Below, piece by piece: positions 10,421-22,841 of a stretch of 64,000 nucleotides of DNA. The stretch lies in assembly GCF_030463535.1 (NCBI RefSeq), contig NC_132880.1:26186487-26250486 (forward strand). The letters run 5' to 3'. Every line of letters starts with the position of its first letter. Positions within the stretch are counted from its first letter, which is position 1. The translations under genes were made by a program, and so were the position numbers. The notes beneath the pieces were generated by a model. The model was not told the DNA's origin. It ran no database searches and saw nothing but the letters and a program-made list of their open reading frames with translations. Source of the stretch: Salminus brasiliensis. Taxonomy: Eukaryota; Chordata; Actinopteri; Characiformes; Bryconidae.

Positions 10421-12030
10421 GCTGGAGTGACCAGGGCTTTTTTTCTTTCTTCAGTGGAGATGGTAAGATCACCCAGGGGAGTCCTCTATGTTGTTAAATT
10501 TGCAACCCGACTCAGTGTAGTAGAGGCCAGAGGCAGAGGCAGATAGACCTAGCTACTCATTTGGTAGGCCTGTCCCCTTCTCCCAGAACAAGCGTCTCAG
10601 ACCACCTCCACTGAGTTTACAGCGCAGCCTGAAGGACCAAAAGCACATTGGATACCCAGTTTGTCCAGGGGGGAGAAGGTATCCACAGTAAAAGTGCAGT
10701 TTATGTATGTAGAGTTTAGCTCTGTTCACCCGGTGACTATTAAAATGACGTAACATAATGTTTAAAATGGTATTTGGACTCAGACCAGACCCAGACCGGA
10801 CCAAGACCAGATACTAAGTTCAGCGAGAGTGCTGCCAGAGACCAAATACAAATATTAGCATGACTACCTACACGAACGTTAGCTGGTTGGCTGACTACTA
10901 ATTCAGTCACATTGGACATTTAACGCTAACATCAGACTTACTGAAAAATCTACGAAGAACTCTGTACAGATATTCTGTTAATGCGACCAACAGCATACCA
11001 CAGGCTGTCAGTCACTTCATTCCTAACTGTAACCCTGCCTTCTTACGATATAACAGTAAGGGATTGAACAAAGAATTGGGGCAGGGGGAAATAAAACAGT
11101 TGCCAGTATTAGGGAAGACTAACTGGTGGAATTAGATACTGGAGATGGAAAGGCCGTTTAGAGGAGGACAATGAGGTGGGAAATGAGCTGGGAGAAGCAT
11201 ATGGGGATGGGAGAAGCTATGCATCATACTGCATTGAGCCAGCAGAGGCACTAGACTTGTGGTCTAGACCCCATCCAGTGAATTTAGCTAGAATGGATTT
11301 GAATCAATCAATGAATTAAGTCCACTTAAGTGACTCAGCCTTGAGTTGCACTGGAGTCAGACGCTGGCTGATTAATGACGTGTCATATTTGCTGTTCACT
11401 TGAACACCCCCCATCCAGTCAGCCTCAGAAAACAAGTAAAAAGCCTTTTGCCATAATTTATCAACTTTATTTATGAAGAAATAACAAAACAAAATTAAAA
11501 GCTTTGAAAATTGGCTAGAAATCAGAAACTGAAATCTTTTACTCACAATAGTATTCAGACCCTTTATTCCATATTTTATAGAAATGATATACATATCTTT
11601 CAAATATTAAATCCACTGATATCACTAGAGTGACTCACCTGTGCTTTTCTAACATCTTCCCCAGCAGTTCTCCAATCTGTTCTTCCCAACGACTGCCCAA
11701 CCTGCTCCATGCATCATTTAAAAAAAGCTGTTTGTTTCAGACACCAGGGGGTGCAGTCTGACAACTCTGCTTAATCAATCATCCAGTCATCTGTTATTTA
11801 TACGCAGGATGAGCCTCATTTACAGTGTAGTCAAGTGTTAAACACAGACAAGGGATTGAAAAGTATAACTACAAATAACATAACAATGAAATAAATGGAA
11901 TAATGAAATAAAATGCAGTTACGAAGACTGACATTATAAAGACACCGGTTATACCACCAAGATACCACCAAACAAACCCACCAAATGTCTAACCTAAATA
12001 GGTAAACGGGTAAAAATAAATAACAATCGT
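10421..12030. other. Non-coding spacer
   Basis: Mixed sequence without a supported exon. ORFs at 10553-10804 and 11316-11603 show no domain or splice context. Confidence 0.35.
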
Positions 12031-12033
12031 GTA

Positions 12034-12073
<40 letters not shown>

Positions 12074-12074
12074 A
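12034..12074. repeat. Compound (GT)n(AT)n microsatellite
   Basis: About 20 bp of GT repeats followed directly by about 18 bp of AT repeats. Confidence 0.9.
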
Positions 12075-12379
12075 GAACCAATGAAGACCAGAAAAACACA
12101 TTAGGGGCCCTAACAGATTAGGCCCTATCTTACACCCTGCCATGTCACGACAGTGCTTGCCAATACATCTACGCTGATGGCCGTGGTGGTCTCGAAATTG
12201 GGGGTGTCCGGTCAATTTCTGGTGTATTGCTATCTTTGCAAAGGAAAACACAGGAGCGCCACTCACTGAAAACAACCTTGGCAGGCATCAACAGTCAGAT
12301 GTTCATTGTTATCTTGGCAGTGAATTGTCAACACAGGTGTGTGCCCAGCACACGTACACCCCTGCTATTGCTCCATTAA

Positions 12380-12681
12380 AATAAAGGTAAAGGTGCACGT
12401 ATTTGTCACTGTACAGTGTACAGCAAAATGTGTCCTCCGCATTTAACCCATCTGGTAGTGAACACACTCACGTGTGTTAGGGGCAGTGAGTACACACACA
12501 CCCAGAGCGGTGGGCAGCCAACTCCAGCGCCCCGGGAGCAGAGAGAGTAAAGGGCCTTGCTCAAGGGCCCAACAGTGGCAGCTTGCCGAGCCTGGGAATC
12601 GAACCCACAACCCTGTTATCGACAGCCCGGAGCTCTAACCGCTGAGCCACCACTGCCCCACTGAGCCACCACTGCCCCACT
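12380..12681 (-). mobile_element. tRNA-derived SINE, minus strand
   Basis: Read on the minus strand, the head carries an A box-like GTGGCTCAGCGGTTAGAG and a B box-like GGTTCGATTCCC (plus positions about 12596-12608), spaced as in tRNA genes. A body common in fish SINEs follows (GGGCCCTTGAGCAAGGCCC; GTTAAATGCGGAGGACACAT). The head end holds a 20-bp tandem duplication (CTGAGCCACCACTGCCCCAC at 12642-12661 and 12662-12681). Not a functional tRNA gene: the clover-leaf is not intact. Confidence 0.85.
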
Positions 12682-14196
12682 AGCAACTGCCCCAAAATAG
12701 CATCCGCAAAAGTCAGACTGCACCTGGCTCTTAAAGGGAATGGCAAGTGACATGGTAATTGGTTTATTGCACGTTGCACCCAAAACACACCCATGATTAA
12801 ATAAGAGATTTCGTACATGTACATATCTGTGCAAGGTGTACTTTTCCCAATCGATCCCAATCCCAAAACGATAGCAAAGGCACACTAACGCCCAAAATCT
12901 AGCTGTGTGGTGTGCGGTTAACAGCCCGCTAAGGATTGCTAAAATAGGGCTCTAGAAGTTCAAGATGGTCTTTGATATAATTTAAAAGAAGCATGATAGA
13001 CCTACGTCACACCATAACTGCACTCATCACTCATCAGGTTTTAGTGAGACCAGTTCTGTCTCAGTCTCAGTTCTAGCAAACAAGGCAAACAAGACAGAGA
13101 AACCTGATTATAAAAATGCACATATTAAAAGAAAAACAAAAAACAAACAGCACCCACAGTGCAGCGTTTAAATGATCATTCCATTTATTGAAGATGTAGA
13201 TTACTGAATAAAGTAGCGAGCTACGTGGTAAATGAATAAATCTTTTATCTGTGGCAAGTATGGAGAGGTCAAACACTTTTCACAGCACTGATGAAGCTAT
13301 ATTTTATATTGATATGATATTTAGCATATATTCCTAATGCAGTGAGAAGTGGAAAGTGGCGGTTCAGTCGGTCATTCAGAATCGGAATGATTGGGTTTGT
13401 TGAACTGAGAGTATATTTAAGGTGCATGCTACAGTAAACAGCTAAAAATGTAAACAGTCATTTTAAACTACGGCCAAACTATTTTGAATAGAACATACTG
13501 GTGAATTCTGGTTGTAGTAGCTCAGTACAATCAAATGATATGTGTTTAATGATAGAGAAATATATTACAATTCCAATGACTCGAATTTGCAAAATTATGA
13601 CTTTTACTTCACATGATTTCTGCGGTATGAACTCAGTCTCGACTCATGTCTGACATTTGAGTATTGCAGTTTTCCCTTTTTTTTTGCTTCCACAAAAGTT
13701 TCCCCAAAGTTTGAATGCTCTGCTCAGCTTCTGCTGTCTGTACAAGTAATTCAATTGAAGACTTGCATGATCATCATACAGATGCATCTCTTTTACAATC
13801 AATAGATGGCAATATTAAGCACAAGACACAAAATCATATTTAATTTACACGTTAATTTATACTAATTAATTTTAATTTTTTGCATTTATCTTTAAAATTT
13901 CAATTGATTTCCAAATTTTAAATGGATTAGTGACTGTGGTTAAATGACTGTATTTTACATTGAGGGCCATTCTGATGGTGAGACCAAAAAAACAGGGGTT
14001 AGTCCATCTGTCTAACCGGCCAGCTTGGTTAAGTTGGTCTTTCTGATAGACCAGCTGATCTAACAAACTCATTGTGAATGAAGGTCACCATTAATGTGCT
14101 TCAGGATTAAAGGTTAACCAACTAAACCAGCTTGATTCCCAATATAGTGACATGGTACGCCTGCATTACCAGCCGAACCCTCTGACCATCAGAGAG
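12682..14196. other. Non-coding spacer
   Basis: AT-rich sequence without supported exons. ORFs at 13073-13276 and 13872-14072 are AT-rich translations without motifs. Confidence 0.35.
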
Positions 14197-14198
14197 CA

Positions 14199-14283
14199 CA
14201 CAGTAAATTTGCCAGTGTTAAATCAACACTTTTATTGTTAAATCAACACTGTCTTAAAAATTAACTGGCAAATTGACTGTGCA
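14199..14283. mobile_element. Very short palindromic MITE (about 85 bp)
   Basis: ACAGTAAATTTGCCAGTGTT at the left end is an imperfect inverted copy of TTAACTGGCAAATTGACTGT at the right. The sequence GTTAAATCAACACT occurs twice in the middle. It would fold into a hairpin. Too short to encode anything. Confidence 0.6.
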
Positions 14284-14285
14284 GC

Positions 14286-16015
14286 TTATTATTTTTATTA
14301 GTATTCAGTTCAGTACTGACTGGTGAAACTGTTTCCCCCCATAGAATGTAAATGAGTTTTCACTGGAAAAATTAAATGGATCATTTTAATAAAAAAAAAG
14401 GATAAATGCACAGGCGTGCTATATTGATGGCATCTGTTGACTCCTCAAAGTGAAGCAAAAAGCACACACAGTCCATTTGTCTTTGGGAACTGGCTGCCTT
14501 CATGCTGCAGTAGCGAGCAATTGTGCTGCTTAACAACTGAACAACTATAATAGCCGACACTGTCTCCGTTTTGTTTTTTAAAACCCTGGAACAACGAGTC
14601 TGCTGCCGTTTCCCCATCCTGAAACGATTTCTTGTGTTTTATAATAGCATGACTCATTTAGAATGATGCTATGATAGCAGCTTTTGCTTTCGAGCTGAGC
14701 TTTGCGAAGATGGGCTGTTAGGCCCAAAAAAAATCTATCATAATCAAACATCTTCCAAGTGATTGACTGGTTTACATAAATCTGCCTATCCAGCCTGAGC
14801 TCCTCCTCTATATTACTGTCCGGATTGGCCGTTTCTGAGTTTTCCTCTCTCCTTCTCTTCCAAAATTACGGGCCAAACTTCCTGCTGTTCTGTCTGGGTT
14901 ACATCTTCATGTTTTACATCTTCAGGCAGATATTGCATTACGTTAGAAAATAAAGTTCTTAGCCCCTGCTATGTGCCACATTTATGCGTTGTTCACACGC
15001 AATCTAAATTATGGTAAATATCAGAGTTCCCAAATTGGAATTTGCACATAAACACCCCCTCAAGTAGTCATTCCTAGTGGAAACTTCAGAGACAGAGGTG
15101 ATCTTTAACCTCTTACCATGGTGAAGAAGACCCTCCTAGCGCAGTGCAAGTAATTAACATTACAGTAGCCAACATTTCTCATGATGCTCTAACAGCAAAA
15201 CACTTGAATGTGACATACTTGTAATTTTGATTTAGTAGAATCTTCAGACTAGCACTAGCATTAGTCTTGAATCCGGTGTTGAGCCTAATCCAAAGGGGAA
15301 GGGAATAATAATATTAATGAGACGCAGTGAGCATGATCATGTGACCACGTTATGCAAACATTCAAGTGCTTGCAACTCCCTCGTCCTTTGGAAATGGTAT
15401 TGTGGTCTGAGGGGATGTGTACTACAGCCATCCCACTAAACGAAGCCTATCCCAATAGAGCTAATAAGAGGTTGAAAAATGGTTGTGTAGAAATGAATCT
15501 TCACTGTTCTTGGCTCAAAACCTATAAGTGGAGCTCAGGGGTAGAAATGTAGGATGTGTGCTCTTTAAAAGACAGCTGCAGTCTCTAGGATGACTTCCAG
15601 AGACAGGAGAAGGGCCTAGATCTGCCATTAAGTGGGATATTTGTGTTTGCAATCCAAAAGTGTCCAGAGAATGTGTTTGGGCGTTGTTTCTCTGTCAGAC
15701 GGGTTTTTAGTGTTTTTGTGTTTAGTGAGTTGCAAGTGTTCCAGTGTGGGGACAGTAGGAATGCTAATTAGCCCAGCTAGCAGGCTGGATGCTGCCAAAA
15801 ACAGGACTTGAAAGAAAGGCAGCAGTCTGGAGTCCAAGTACAGACTTCTTCTCATTATTATCTCGTAAAGAGAGCAGCCTGTCCCAGGATCCGTTCCTCT
15901 ACACGGTTTTATCTGATTTGTTTAATAATAAATACAATTAAGAAAAAAAGTGTCACTTTACTTGAATGGTCAATTGTAGATGCTTACCTGACAATCAGCT
16001 AGCATTCAGCTGAAT
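14286..16015. other. Non-coding spacer
   Basis: Mixed sequence of ordinary complexity. Small ORFs (14381-14657 minus, 15352-15552 plus, 15628-15855 minus) show no motif or splice framing. Confidence 0.35.
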
Positions 16016-16029
16016 GTCTCTTAAATGCA

Positions 16030-16140
16030 AATGAGAAGCTGAATTTAAGGTTTAGAGTGTAGGGTTGATTGAAGGGTACGGTTAAGGTTAGGGATTTAGG
16101 GTTGATTCAAGGGTAGGGTTAAGTGCAGGGTTACATTCAA
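16030..16140. repeat. Degenerate AGGGTT/GGTTAGGG repeat
   Basis: Copies of AGGGTT and GGTTAGGG-like hexamers recur (for example GGTTAAGGTTAGGGATTTAG near 16080-16100) with GATT(C/G)AAGGGTA phrases between them. It resembles a decayed interstitial telomere-like or simple G-rich repeat, not a true telomere array. Confidence 0.45.
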
Positions 16141-16464
16141 TAGACAGAATTCAGTTGCATTTAGAGTTCAGTTGGATATTAGAGCATTTACAAGGCATCT
16201 GTAATGGGCCATCCAAATAAAGTTACCTAAAATAATAATCCTAAGATTAATTCATATATAGTCTAACCGTTGCTTTACAAATCATTAAGGAGAGAACAGA
16301 TAACATTAATTACAGTGAGTGAGTTTTGACACTGTCGACAATATCCTGCTAGACAGTTAAGAAAACCTGGTTTGGATCGCAGGCCTAGGTTATGCTTAAC
16401 ATTTTACTCGACGAATCGCATTTAGCTTGGAAATGTAAACAGTGAAGCCATACATACAAAAGTT

Positions 16465-16940
16465 TTAAAAAAACAGCGTCCCACAAGGTTCTGTCCTAGG
16501 ATCTCTACTATTCGCATTACACTTCCTACCATTGGGTACTGTTCTCCACAAAATAGCCTGACACTGCTATGCGGGTTATGCACAATTGTATATATTGGCC
16601 AAACCCAGATGATAAACGTCAGATTTAAAAAAGTAAGGATTGTATAAAAGACATAATGGGTTTCAAGTAGCCTTCTGCTAAACTCTGACAAAACAGAGGC
16701 ATAAAAGGGTGCTAGAAACAGACCGTCTTCTCAGTTGCACCAGATATAACTGTGGAAAAACCTTGGCATTATAATAGATTCTGATCTGTCCTTTGATGCA
16801 CTTGTAGACAGTATTACTAGATTAGGCTGTCTTGGTTTGGGTCTTTATTACCTCAAGGTTGGACTACTGTAATGCCTTGCTATCAGGTTGCTCTGCTAAG
16901 AGCCTAAACAAGTTTCTATTTTCTCCAGAATGCAGCAGCT
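16465..16940 (+). pseudogene. Decayed LINE reverse-transcriptase fragment
   Basis: The plus strand near 16470-16510 reads as a worn 'GVPQGSVLG' reverse-transcriptase block, followed by a 'CYAGYAQLY' stretch corresponding to the YADDTQLY catalytic block in which the active-site aspartates are lost. Beyond are pieces equivalent to 'LDYCNALLSG' (16865-16895) and 'LQNAAARV' (16925-16945). Stops and frameshifts interrupt throughout. It belongs to an L2/CR1/Rex-like non-LTR family; I cannot choose among them. Confidence 0.75.
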
Positions 16941-16945
16941 AGAGT

Positions 16946-17254
16946 TCAGAAGCCCCTTTCACACCAGACGGGCCGCAATACGCTCCTGTATTAATCAATG
17001 TGGTCTCCCACACTGGCCACACAAGGCACCACACCAGTGACGTGTGCGTCATGTGCAAACCTATGTTATAGATCTATTTCTGATGTGTGCCTTGCACATG
17101 TACAGAATGCATTATAATATATGCAGTATTTTTGCTAAATTAGGCCAATAAACATCTTAACAAATAGCTGCTTTGGAGCTAGAAGTGAGTAGCTTTTAAA
17201 TGTCACAACTTTACAAGCACTGCAAATTTTGACCTTATCAGTCTGTTTTTTTCA
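16946..17254. other. Non-coding spacer
   Basis: About 310 bp between two transposon relics. Nothing recognised. Confidence 0.3.
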
Positions 17255-17545
17255 GTCCGTACAAAATCTGCACCTTGCACCTACAACCTTTTCTGCGAAA
17301 CATGGTGGAGGGTTGTCATGCTTTGGGGCGTGTTTGGTTGCCACAGGTACTGGTGCACTTATCATCATTGATGATGTAACTGCTGAAGGCAGTAGCACAA
17401 TGAATTCTGAGGTGTAGAGGTACATCTTATCTGCTCGGGTTTCAGTAAATGCCTCCAGACTCATTGGGAGGCACTTTATCCTACAGCCAGATGATGATCC
17501 CAAACATACTGTTAAGGCAACATAGGTGTTTTTCAAAGCTTAAGA
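17255..17545 (+). pseudogene. Tc1-like transposase fragment
   Basis: The plus strand reads 'AKHGGGLSCFGA' (the SVMVWG-type block, 17298-17335), then 'GTGALIIIDDV' and 'MNSEV', then after a stop 'LQPDDDPKHT', the QQDNDPKHT block containing the second catalytic Asp region. Only the central DDE portion is left, with in-frame stops. A dead relic of a Tc1/mariner element. Confidence 0.85.
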
Positions 17546-19029
17546 TCCCCGCATTGGAGGCTTGGCATAGCACCTGGTGAATTGTAGACTTCAGGCAGTC
17601 ATGGCTGCTTCAGTGTACCTGTCACTGCTATGTCCCACTGTGATGATGGCCTGAAATGAGGGGGGCTGTGTATAAAACAAAAGTCTGGAGTGTGTATGTA
17701 TTTATATTAGTGTATGTGTGTCTATGGGCTGTGACTTGGTAAATGCAGATGGCAGCAGTGAAAGTGTTAGGTGGGTGTATGTGTGTAGGTGGGTGGGATA
17801 TACAGTCTGGCTGCTGTTGTAAAGCCTCTGCAGGTCTGCTCCACTGTCAGTGCACTCAGTGACCTGAGCATGGGAAACACAGTGCAGAATCCTAATACAC
17901 CAGCTGCAGCGCTGCAGTACACACACACACACACACAGACACAAACACTGCCTAAAGCTTCCAGACTACTGCCAATCCTTCTCCAAACACAGTTTACTCA
18001 ATTGAAACATGAATACCTCAACATCATTAGCTCTAGGCCAGTGCTACCTAAATCCCAGCCTGTAGTATTGTACTCCAGACTCCCAATTAATGTTATTTGC
18101 ACTCCAGGCCAGTGATATGAAGTACCTGCTAGTCTGAACTGATCGAGTGGCAAGGGGGACAAAGTGAGCAATCAGTATAGCTGCAACAGCTATGGCTCAA
18201 GCACTAAAAAGCTGCAACTGGCTGGTGCCATGCCCTGAATTGGTGAGTCGAGAGACCGGTGAGCCAGGCTACGATGAAGGTGTCCAGTTCCTCAGTGGAA
18301 CATCGGAGGTGATTGGGGAGGCGGAGCAACTTCTCCTCCTTTCCCCCACTTTATTTTTTAGAGGTCCATAAAAATGAAGTAGAGTTGGGAGAGGAGAGAC
18401 GTAGCAGCAGCAGATGGGGACTGAGCTGATCCTGGCTTCAGAGAGGATCCTTCCTCCCGGGGTGGCTGGTTAATTCTGCACACATGACAATCAATCACAA
18501 GGTTGTTTTTTTTTTTTGCATTTACTGTAAAATTATTATTTTATTTATTATTATTGTTAGCCTTTACTGGGGGTCTGGATCATGCTTCCCTTTAGGAAAC
18601 ATAAAAAGGCCCCTAAATGTTTGTCTGTCATAAATGTTTAGAGCAACAGTAAATGTAAACACCAATAAAACCGCATACAAAATGGCTATTTGTTGCAGTG
18701 GCCACACATTCAATCTTGATATAGTTAACATTAAGTGCAGATCTGATAAAGCGTACATATGATATGTCCATCAGCTTGCAAAAGAAATTATGGACATGCA
18801 TTTACGGGCTGTGGAACTGAGAAATAGATTACTGTGTTATAATCAGCACTTCGGCTGTCATTTCCTCAGTAAACAGAGATCTATAGCTACTACTGATGTG
18901 TTTGTTTTGGAACACTGAAAAGAGATATGAGAACAGTATCTAGTTATATCAGCCGTAATATCCTGAAAATCCATAATGTAGGTGAATAATAATAATAACA
19001 GTAATATTATTGTTGTTCTTAATATATAT
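17546..19029. other. Non-coding spacer with CA/TG microsatellites
   Basis: Includes TG-rich sequence at 17690-17800, a (CA)n run at about 17920-17938 and a T run near 18510. A moderately GC-rich stretch at 18280-18480 is of higher complexity but shows no reading frame I can support. Confidence 0.4.
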
Positions 19030-19135
19030 GTTTTACCATGACCATTACCATTATCAGAATAATCATTACCATTATCATTATTACTGTCATCACTATTATC
19101 ACCATCATTAGCACCATTACAATAGTAAATACATG
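19030..19135. repeat. ATT/ACC/ATC triplet-pattern block, cluster 1
   Basis: Irregular repeats of three-base words (CAT, TAC, CAC, TAT) give ATTACCATTATCACCATC-like text. Related clusters occur at 21070-21470 and 22050-22290. Confidence 0.7.
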
Positions 19136-19189
19136 TAAACATTTAAGATTATATATTAAACCTATACATTTAATGTGCAATAATGTACA

Positions 19190-19445
19190 CAAAGAGTATG
19201 TATAGTGTGTGTATATTATATGTATAGTGTGCGTATAATGTGTATATTGTTTATGTATAATGTGGGTTTAGTGTGTGTATAGTATATGTATAGAGTATGT
19301 AGGATGTGTGTATAAATTATGCATAGAGTATGTAGAATGTGTGTATATTGTATATGTATAGAATATGTAGAATGTGTGTATATTGTATATGTATAGAATA
19401 TGTAGAATGTGTGTATAGTGTGTGTATAGTATATGTGTAGTGTAA
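19190..19445. repeat. TGTGTATAGTATATG minisatellite
   Basis: A repeated phrase of about 35-40 bp with the pattern GTATAGAATATGTAGAATGT followed by GTGTATA. Two neighbouring units (about 19330-19410) are nearly identical; the others are diverged. Confidence 0.8.
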
Positions 19446-19668
19446 GTTAATTTGTATATATTCTGTATTTCTATTTTGTAAGTATCTGTGTTTTAACTAC
19501 CACGAGGGACGATGCACCATTTTTACATTTGAAGTTTTCACCTTTACACTTGTGTAATGCAAAGTGACAATAAATGTGATTTAATTTGAAGAATAAGAAT
19601 TAGAATAACAACAATTCTAATACTAATGTGAGCTTTATTTTTATGCACTAATGGTACATTTATTTATA

Positions 19669-19670
19669 TA

Positions 19671-19741
<71 letters not shown>
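19669..19741. repeat. A run and (AT)n microsatellite
   Basis: About 18 A residues followed by about 52 bp of AT repeats. Confidence 0.92.
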
Positions 19742-19746
<5 letters not shown>

Positions 19747-19754
19747 CCAATTAT

Positions 19755-19855
19755 TGCTTTTGCTTACCCTGTGATGGGCTGGCGCTCTGTCTGAGATTTA
19801 TGTCCCACTGAGACCCTGACCAGGAAGAAGTGGATAAGTTGAATGGATGGATGTC
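19755..19855 (+). mobile_element. LINE/SINE 3' tail fragment
   Basis: Contains GATGGGCTGGCGCTCTGTCT, then ACCCTGACCAGGAAGAAGTG and GATAAGTTGAATGGATGGATG. This is a phrase shared by the 3' ends of a widespread fish retroposon family (CCTGCGATGGGCTGGC ... AAGCGG ... ATGGATGG). Only the tail is present. Family is given from memory of the phrase, so moderate confidence. Confidence 0.55.
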
Positions 19856-21060
19856 TCTTCATTCTGTAACTACTCATAGCTTCTAGCCTACAACCAGTCT
19901 GTCTCTCCAAATATGGTCCTATTGCCATATTAAATGTTGAGATATGTTCATGCTACAGCCCCCCCTAAAACTGGCCTAGTGGCAGCCATAGAGTAGAATA
20001 TTCTCTCAATTCCCCACTGGATGCAAACCCGCCTCTGCTTTAGTCTTCAGTAAGAGTTTAATAAAAGAGCTGAAGGATTTCTTGTGGAGTTTTCTCAGCT
20101 GCAGCAACATGGAGGCCCTCACTGCTAACAGCCTGTTTTAATGCATTGGCTTCATAGTGCCAATTTTATAAGATATAAAATGATTGCACTGGAAAAAAGC
20201 CAGCATGGTAGACCAGTTGTGCATTCTGAGAAACTCCATCAGGCTATAACCCAACATGATTAATATGACAAACACTAAATTAAACACACTTTGTTATTTA
20301 TAAAGTGAGAGGTTTGCACTGTTCCTTAAGGTGTATGGTGATGGGGTCAGTGAGACTACACCATCACCAGGTTGGTGAAAGGACACTGGGGCAGAATATA
20401 TATATATATATATAAAAGCCTAGGTAATCATAATTTAAGCAATAGCGCACATGTGATACTAATTTGTGACCTGGTATTTTATGCTAATAAAAGTGCGGGC
20501 GCCTTCCAGGGTTTTCCTTATACCAGCCGGTAGAGCCCTTGCCTTGTGTTTCATTCTGGAGGAGGGGAAGGACAGTACATGGTCGTGTCTATGTGGCCTC
20601 GTGGCCTCCGACACAACTCTGACTTAGTTTCTCTTTTTTCCTTTTTACTTGATCGTGCATGCCCTCCAATAAATATCACATATAGTGTGGAATCTGTTCC
20701 TGGAGTCTGACCTGCTCCTTGCAGGGCGAAACCTGCCCTCCTTAATGGAGTGCTACCCAAGCTGTGACCTCTAATACCCCACAACATTCCCACATGTATG
20801 TTTCAACTTACTTACATGAGTCAGTGTTTCCTAGAGCACATTTCTAAGAGCTCTGTGATCAGATCACCAGATTACATGTATTCCACCCTAGACCCTCACT
20901 GTCAAACTGCTGAGTAAAGAACCGAATTGCTTGCTGCTGTTTCCTCAGTGGTGGGCAGGAGTGTGTGACAAACACAGGAAACAGAGAGTTAGTTGTTTGC
21001 AAACTGTGAAACAACCGAAAGTGTGACATGCAACCGTCACTTCAGTCGGATGCTCCGTCC
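19856..21060. other. Non-coding spacer
   Basis: Mixed sequence with a short (AT)n run at 20396-20415. No exon or element supported. Confidence 0.35.
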
Positions 21061-21069
21061 TATTTCAGG

Positions 21070-21470
21070 CCATTACCTAACATTATCATCACTATTGTCA
21101 CCATAATCATGATCATTGCCACCATTGTCATCATCACCATTACCTTTAATATCAGAATGCTCAGTATTATGATCATTATTGCTGTCGTCACTATTACCAC
21201 TATTATTATCACCAGTATCACTATTATCATAGTGCCATCATCTTCACATTCACTATGACCAACATTATCACCCTCATTACCATAATCACTATAATTACCT
21301 GTCACATTATCATCATAATTGAAATAACATGATCATTACCATTACCGCCCTCATTATCATTATCACCGTTATCAACATGACCTTCGCCCTAATCTTTATT
21401 ACCATTATCACCATCTTTACCACCATTATCACCCTCATTACCATAACAACCATTACCACTCTGGTGTTAC
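21070..21470. repeat. ATT/ACC/ATC triplet-pattern block, cluster 2
   Basis: About 400 bp dominated by CATTATCA, CACCATTA and similar words built on a three-base rhythm. This gives Ile/Thr-rich ORFs on the plus strand and Met/Val/Asp-rich ORFs on the minus strand (21028-21305). These ORFs are translation of the repeat. Confidence 0.85.
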
Positions 21471-22044
21471 ATTTTTTCCTGTGAGGAAACATTGGGGGGC
21501 GCCCTATGTTTTTTTCACAAGACTGTATCTTTGTACTGTATATGTAGTCCTTTTGTTTTACTATGCATTGGTCTGCACTTGTGTGTTATTACATGTACAT
21601 TATATTTACAAAAGTATTGGGACACTGGCTCATTCGTTGTTTCTTCAGATCAAATAGTATTTTTTGTTGGAGTAACTGTCTCTACTGTCCAGGTAAAGCT
21701 TTCTACTTTATTGCTGTAAGGATTTGACTGTATTCAGTGACAAGAGCTTTAGTAAAGTCACCTCATCCCCAACTCATCCGAAAAGCATTGGATGGAGCAA
21801 CATCATAGATCTAGCGATAGTGCCAATATATTAATGTTTATCTGTTCCAGAGAGTCCTATTGGCAGTATTTCTCCACAGGGACTAGACACGCAGTGTGTG
21901 TGCATTTGCACATCTGTGTCAGCAGTAGGTAAGTAAGTAAGTATCTGACTGCATTCATTAGAAGGCATGTCCACAAACATTTGGACATACAATGTATGTT
22001 GATGGTTATTTTCTGCTTATTCCAGCGTAGTTTTGCCAATTAGA
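21471..22044. other. Spacer between triplet-pattern blocks
   Basis: Ordinary AT-rich DNA with a short (TAAG)n run near 21927-21942. Nothing else recognised. Confidence 0.35.
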
Positions 22045-22049
22045 TTATC

Positions 22050-22290
22050 TTGTCGTTGTCACTGTCATTACCGCCCTCCACTTTGTCACTGTGATCATTA
22101 TCACCATTATCAATATTATCAGTGTAATCACCATCATCTGAACTATCATTACACCATTATCCCAACTGTCACTGTAACCATTCACTTTACCATCATCGCC
22201 ATTATCACCATCATTACCTTGTTCTCCATTATCACCGTTACGTTCCATTAACACAGTTATCACCACCCTCATTACCATCATCATCCCTCC
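22050..22290. repeat. ATT/ACC/ATC triplet-pattern block, cluster 3
   Basis: Same type of irregular CATTATCACC text as at 21070-21470. Again gives spurious ORFs on both strands (22033-22284). Confidence 0.82.
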
Positions 22291-22295
22291 AGTAA

Positions 22296-22700
22296 TAAAT
22301 TGAATTTCTAATGTCCTTACAGGAACATCTTCTACTTACCTGCAGGTCTAGCTAAATGCCCTGGGATCATTACTGCAGTGAGTGGACATTAAAAGCCTTT
22401 AATATGTTATTAGTAGCCTAGTGTAATATTCTGTAGCACAGCAAAATATCATCAAGCATCAACATGACCCATTTTTATTCACAATTTTTTATTGCGTTCT
22501 TCTTTCTGATCTATCACTAAGTTACCCAGAATGCATTGCACTAATACATCATACAGCCATCCATGCATCCCTACTCCTCTCTTTCTGTATATTTTCTTAA
22601 GAACATTGACATGATCCTTAATTACTTTTAATAATTCTGTATTTGTCGGTATTTATGTTTTTACAGATGTTTTATTTTTGCAGCAAGACTATGATCTGTC
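22296..22700. other. Upstream flank of the perforin gene
   Basis: AT-rich, mostly unique sequence. No transcription start could be fixed here. Confidence 0.3.
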
Positions 22701-22727
22701 CCTGTGTGTGTGTGTGTGTGTGTGTGA
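22701..22727. repeat. (TG)n microsatellite
   Basis: About 12 TG dinucleotides directly upstream of the predicted perforin 5' exon. Confidence 0.9.
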
Positions 22728-22841
22728 AGGAAGTGTTAGAATACATAAACGTGTTGCTGTGTAAGTGTTTCTTGTTCAAGTTGTGGTTATGTTGGAAAAT
22801 CCCGCCATTCTTAGTCTAAACGCAGATGATACACAGTCAAG
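22728..22841 (+). other. prf1: Candidate 5' non-coding exon of the perforin gene
   Basis: The first coding exon begins only 5 nt after a splice acceptor, so an upstream non-coding exon is required. The best candidate ends at 22841, where CAAG is followed by GTGAGT, an almost perfect donor, 460 bp before that acceptor. The 5' boundary is not defined. GGAAGT (ETS-like) lies at about 22728. This is an inference from splice-site quality. Confidence 0.4.

Noticed and set aside
12596..12650. Possible tRNA gene (A and B boxes)
   Set aside because: The boxes belong to a SINE head with the usual SINE body attached, and the arms do not make a full clover-leaf.
16030..16140. Telomere-like GGTTAGGG text
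   Set aside because: Only a few scattered matches with other words between them; not an interstitial telomere array.
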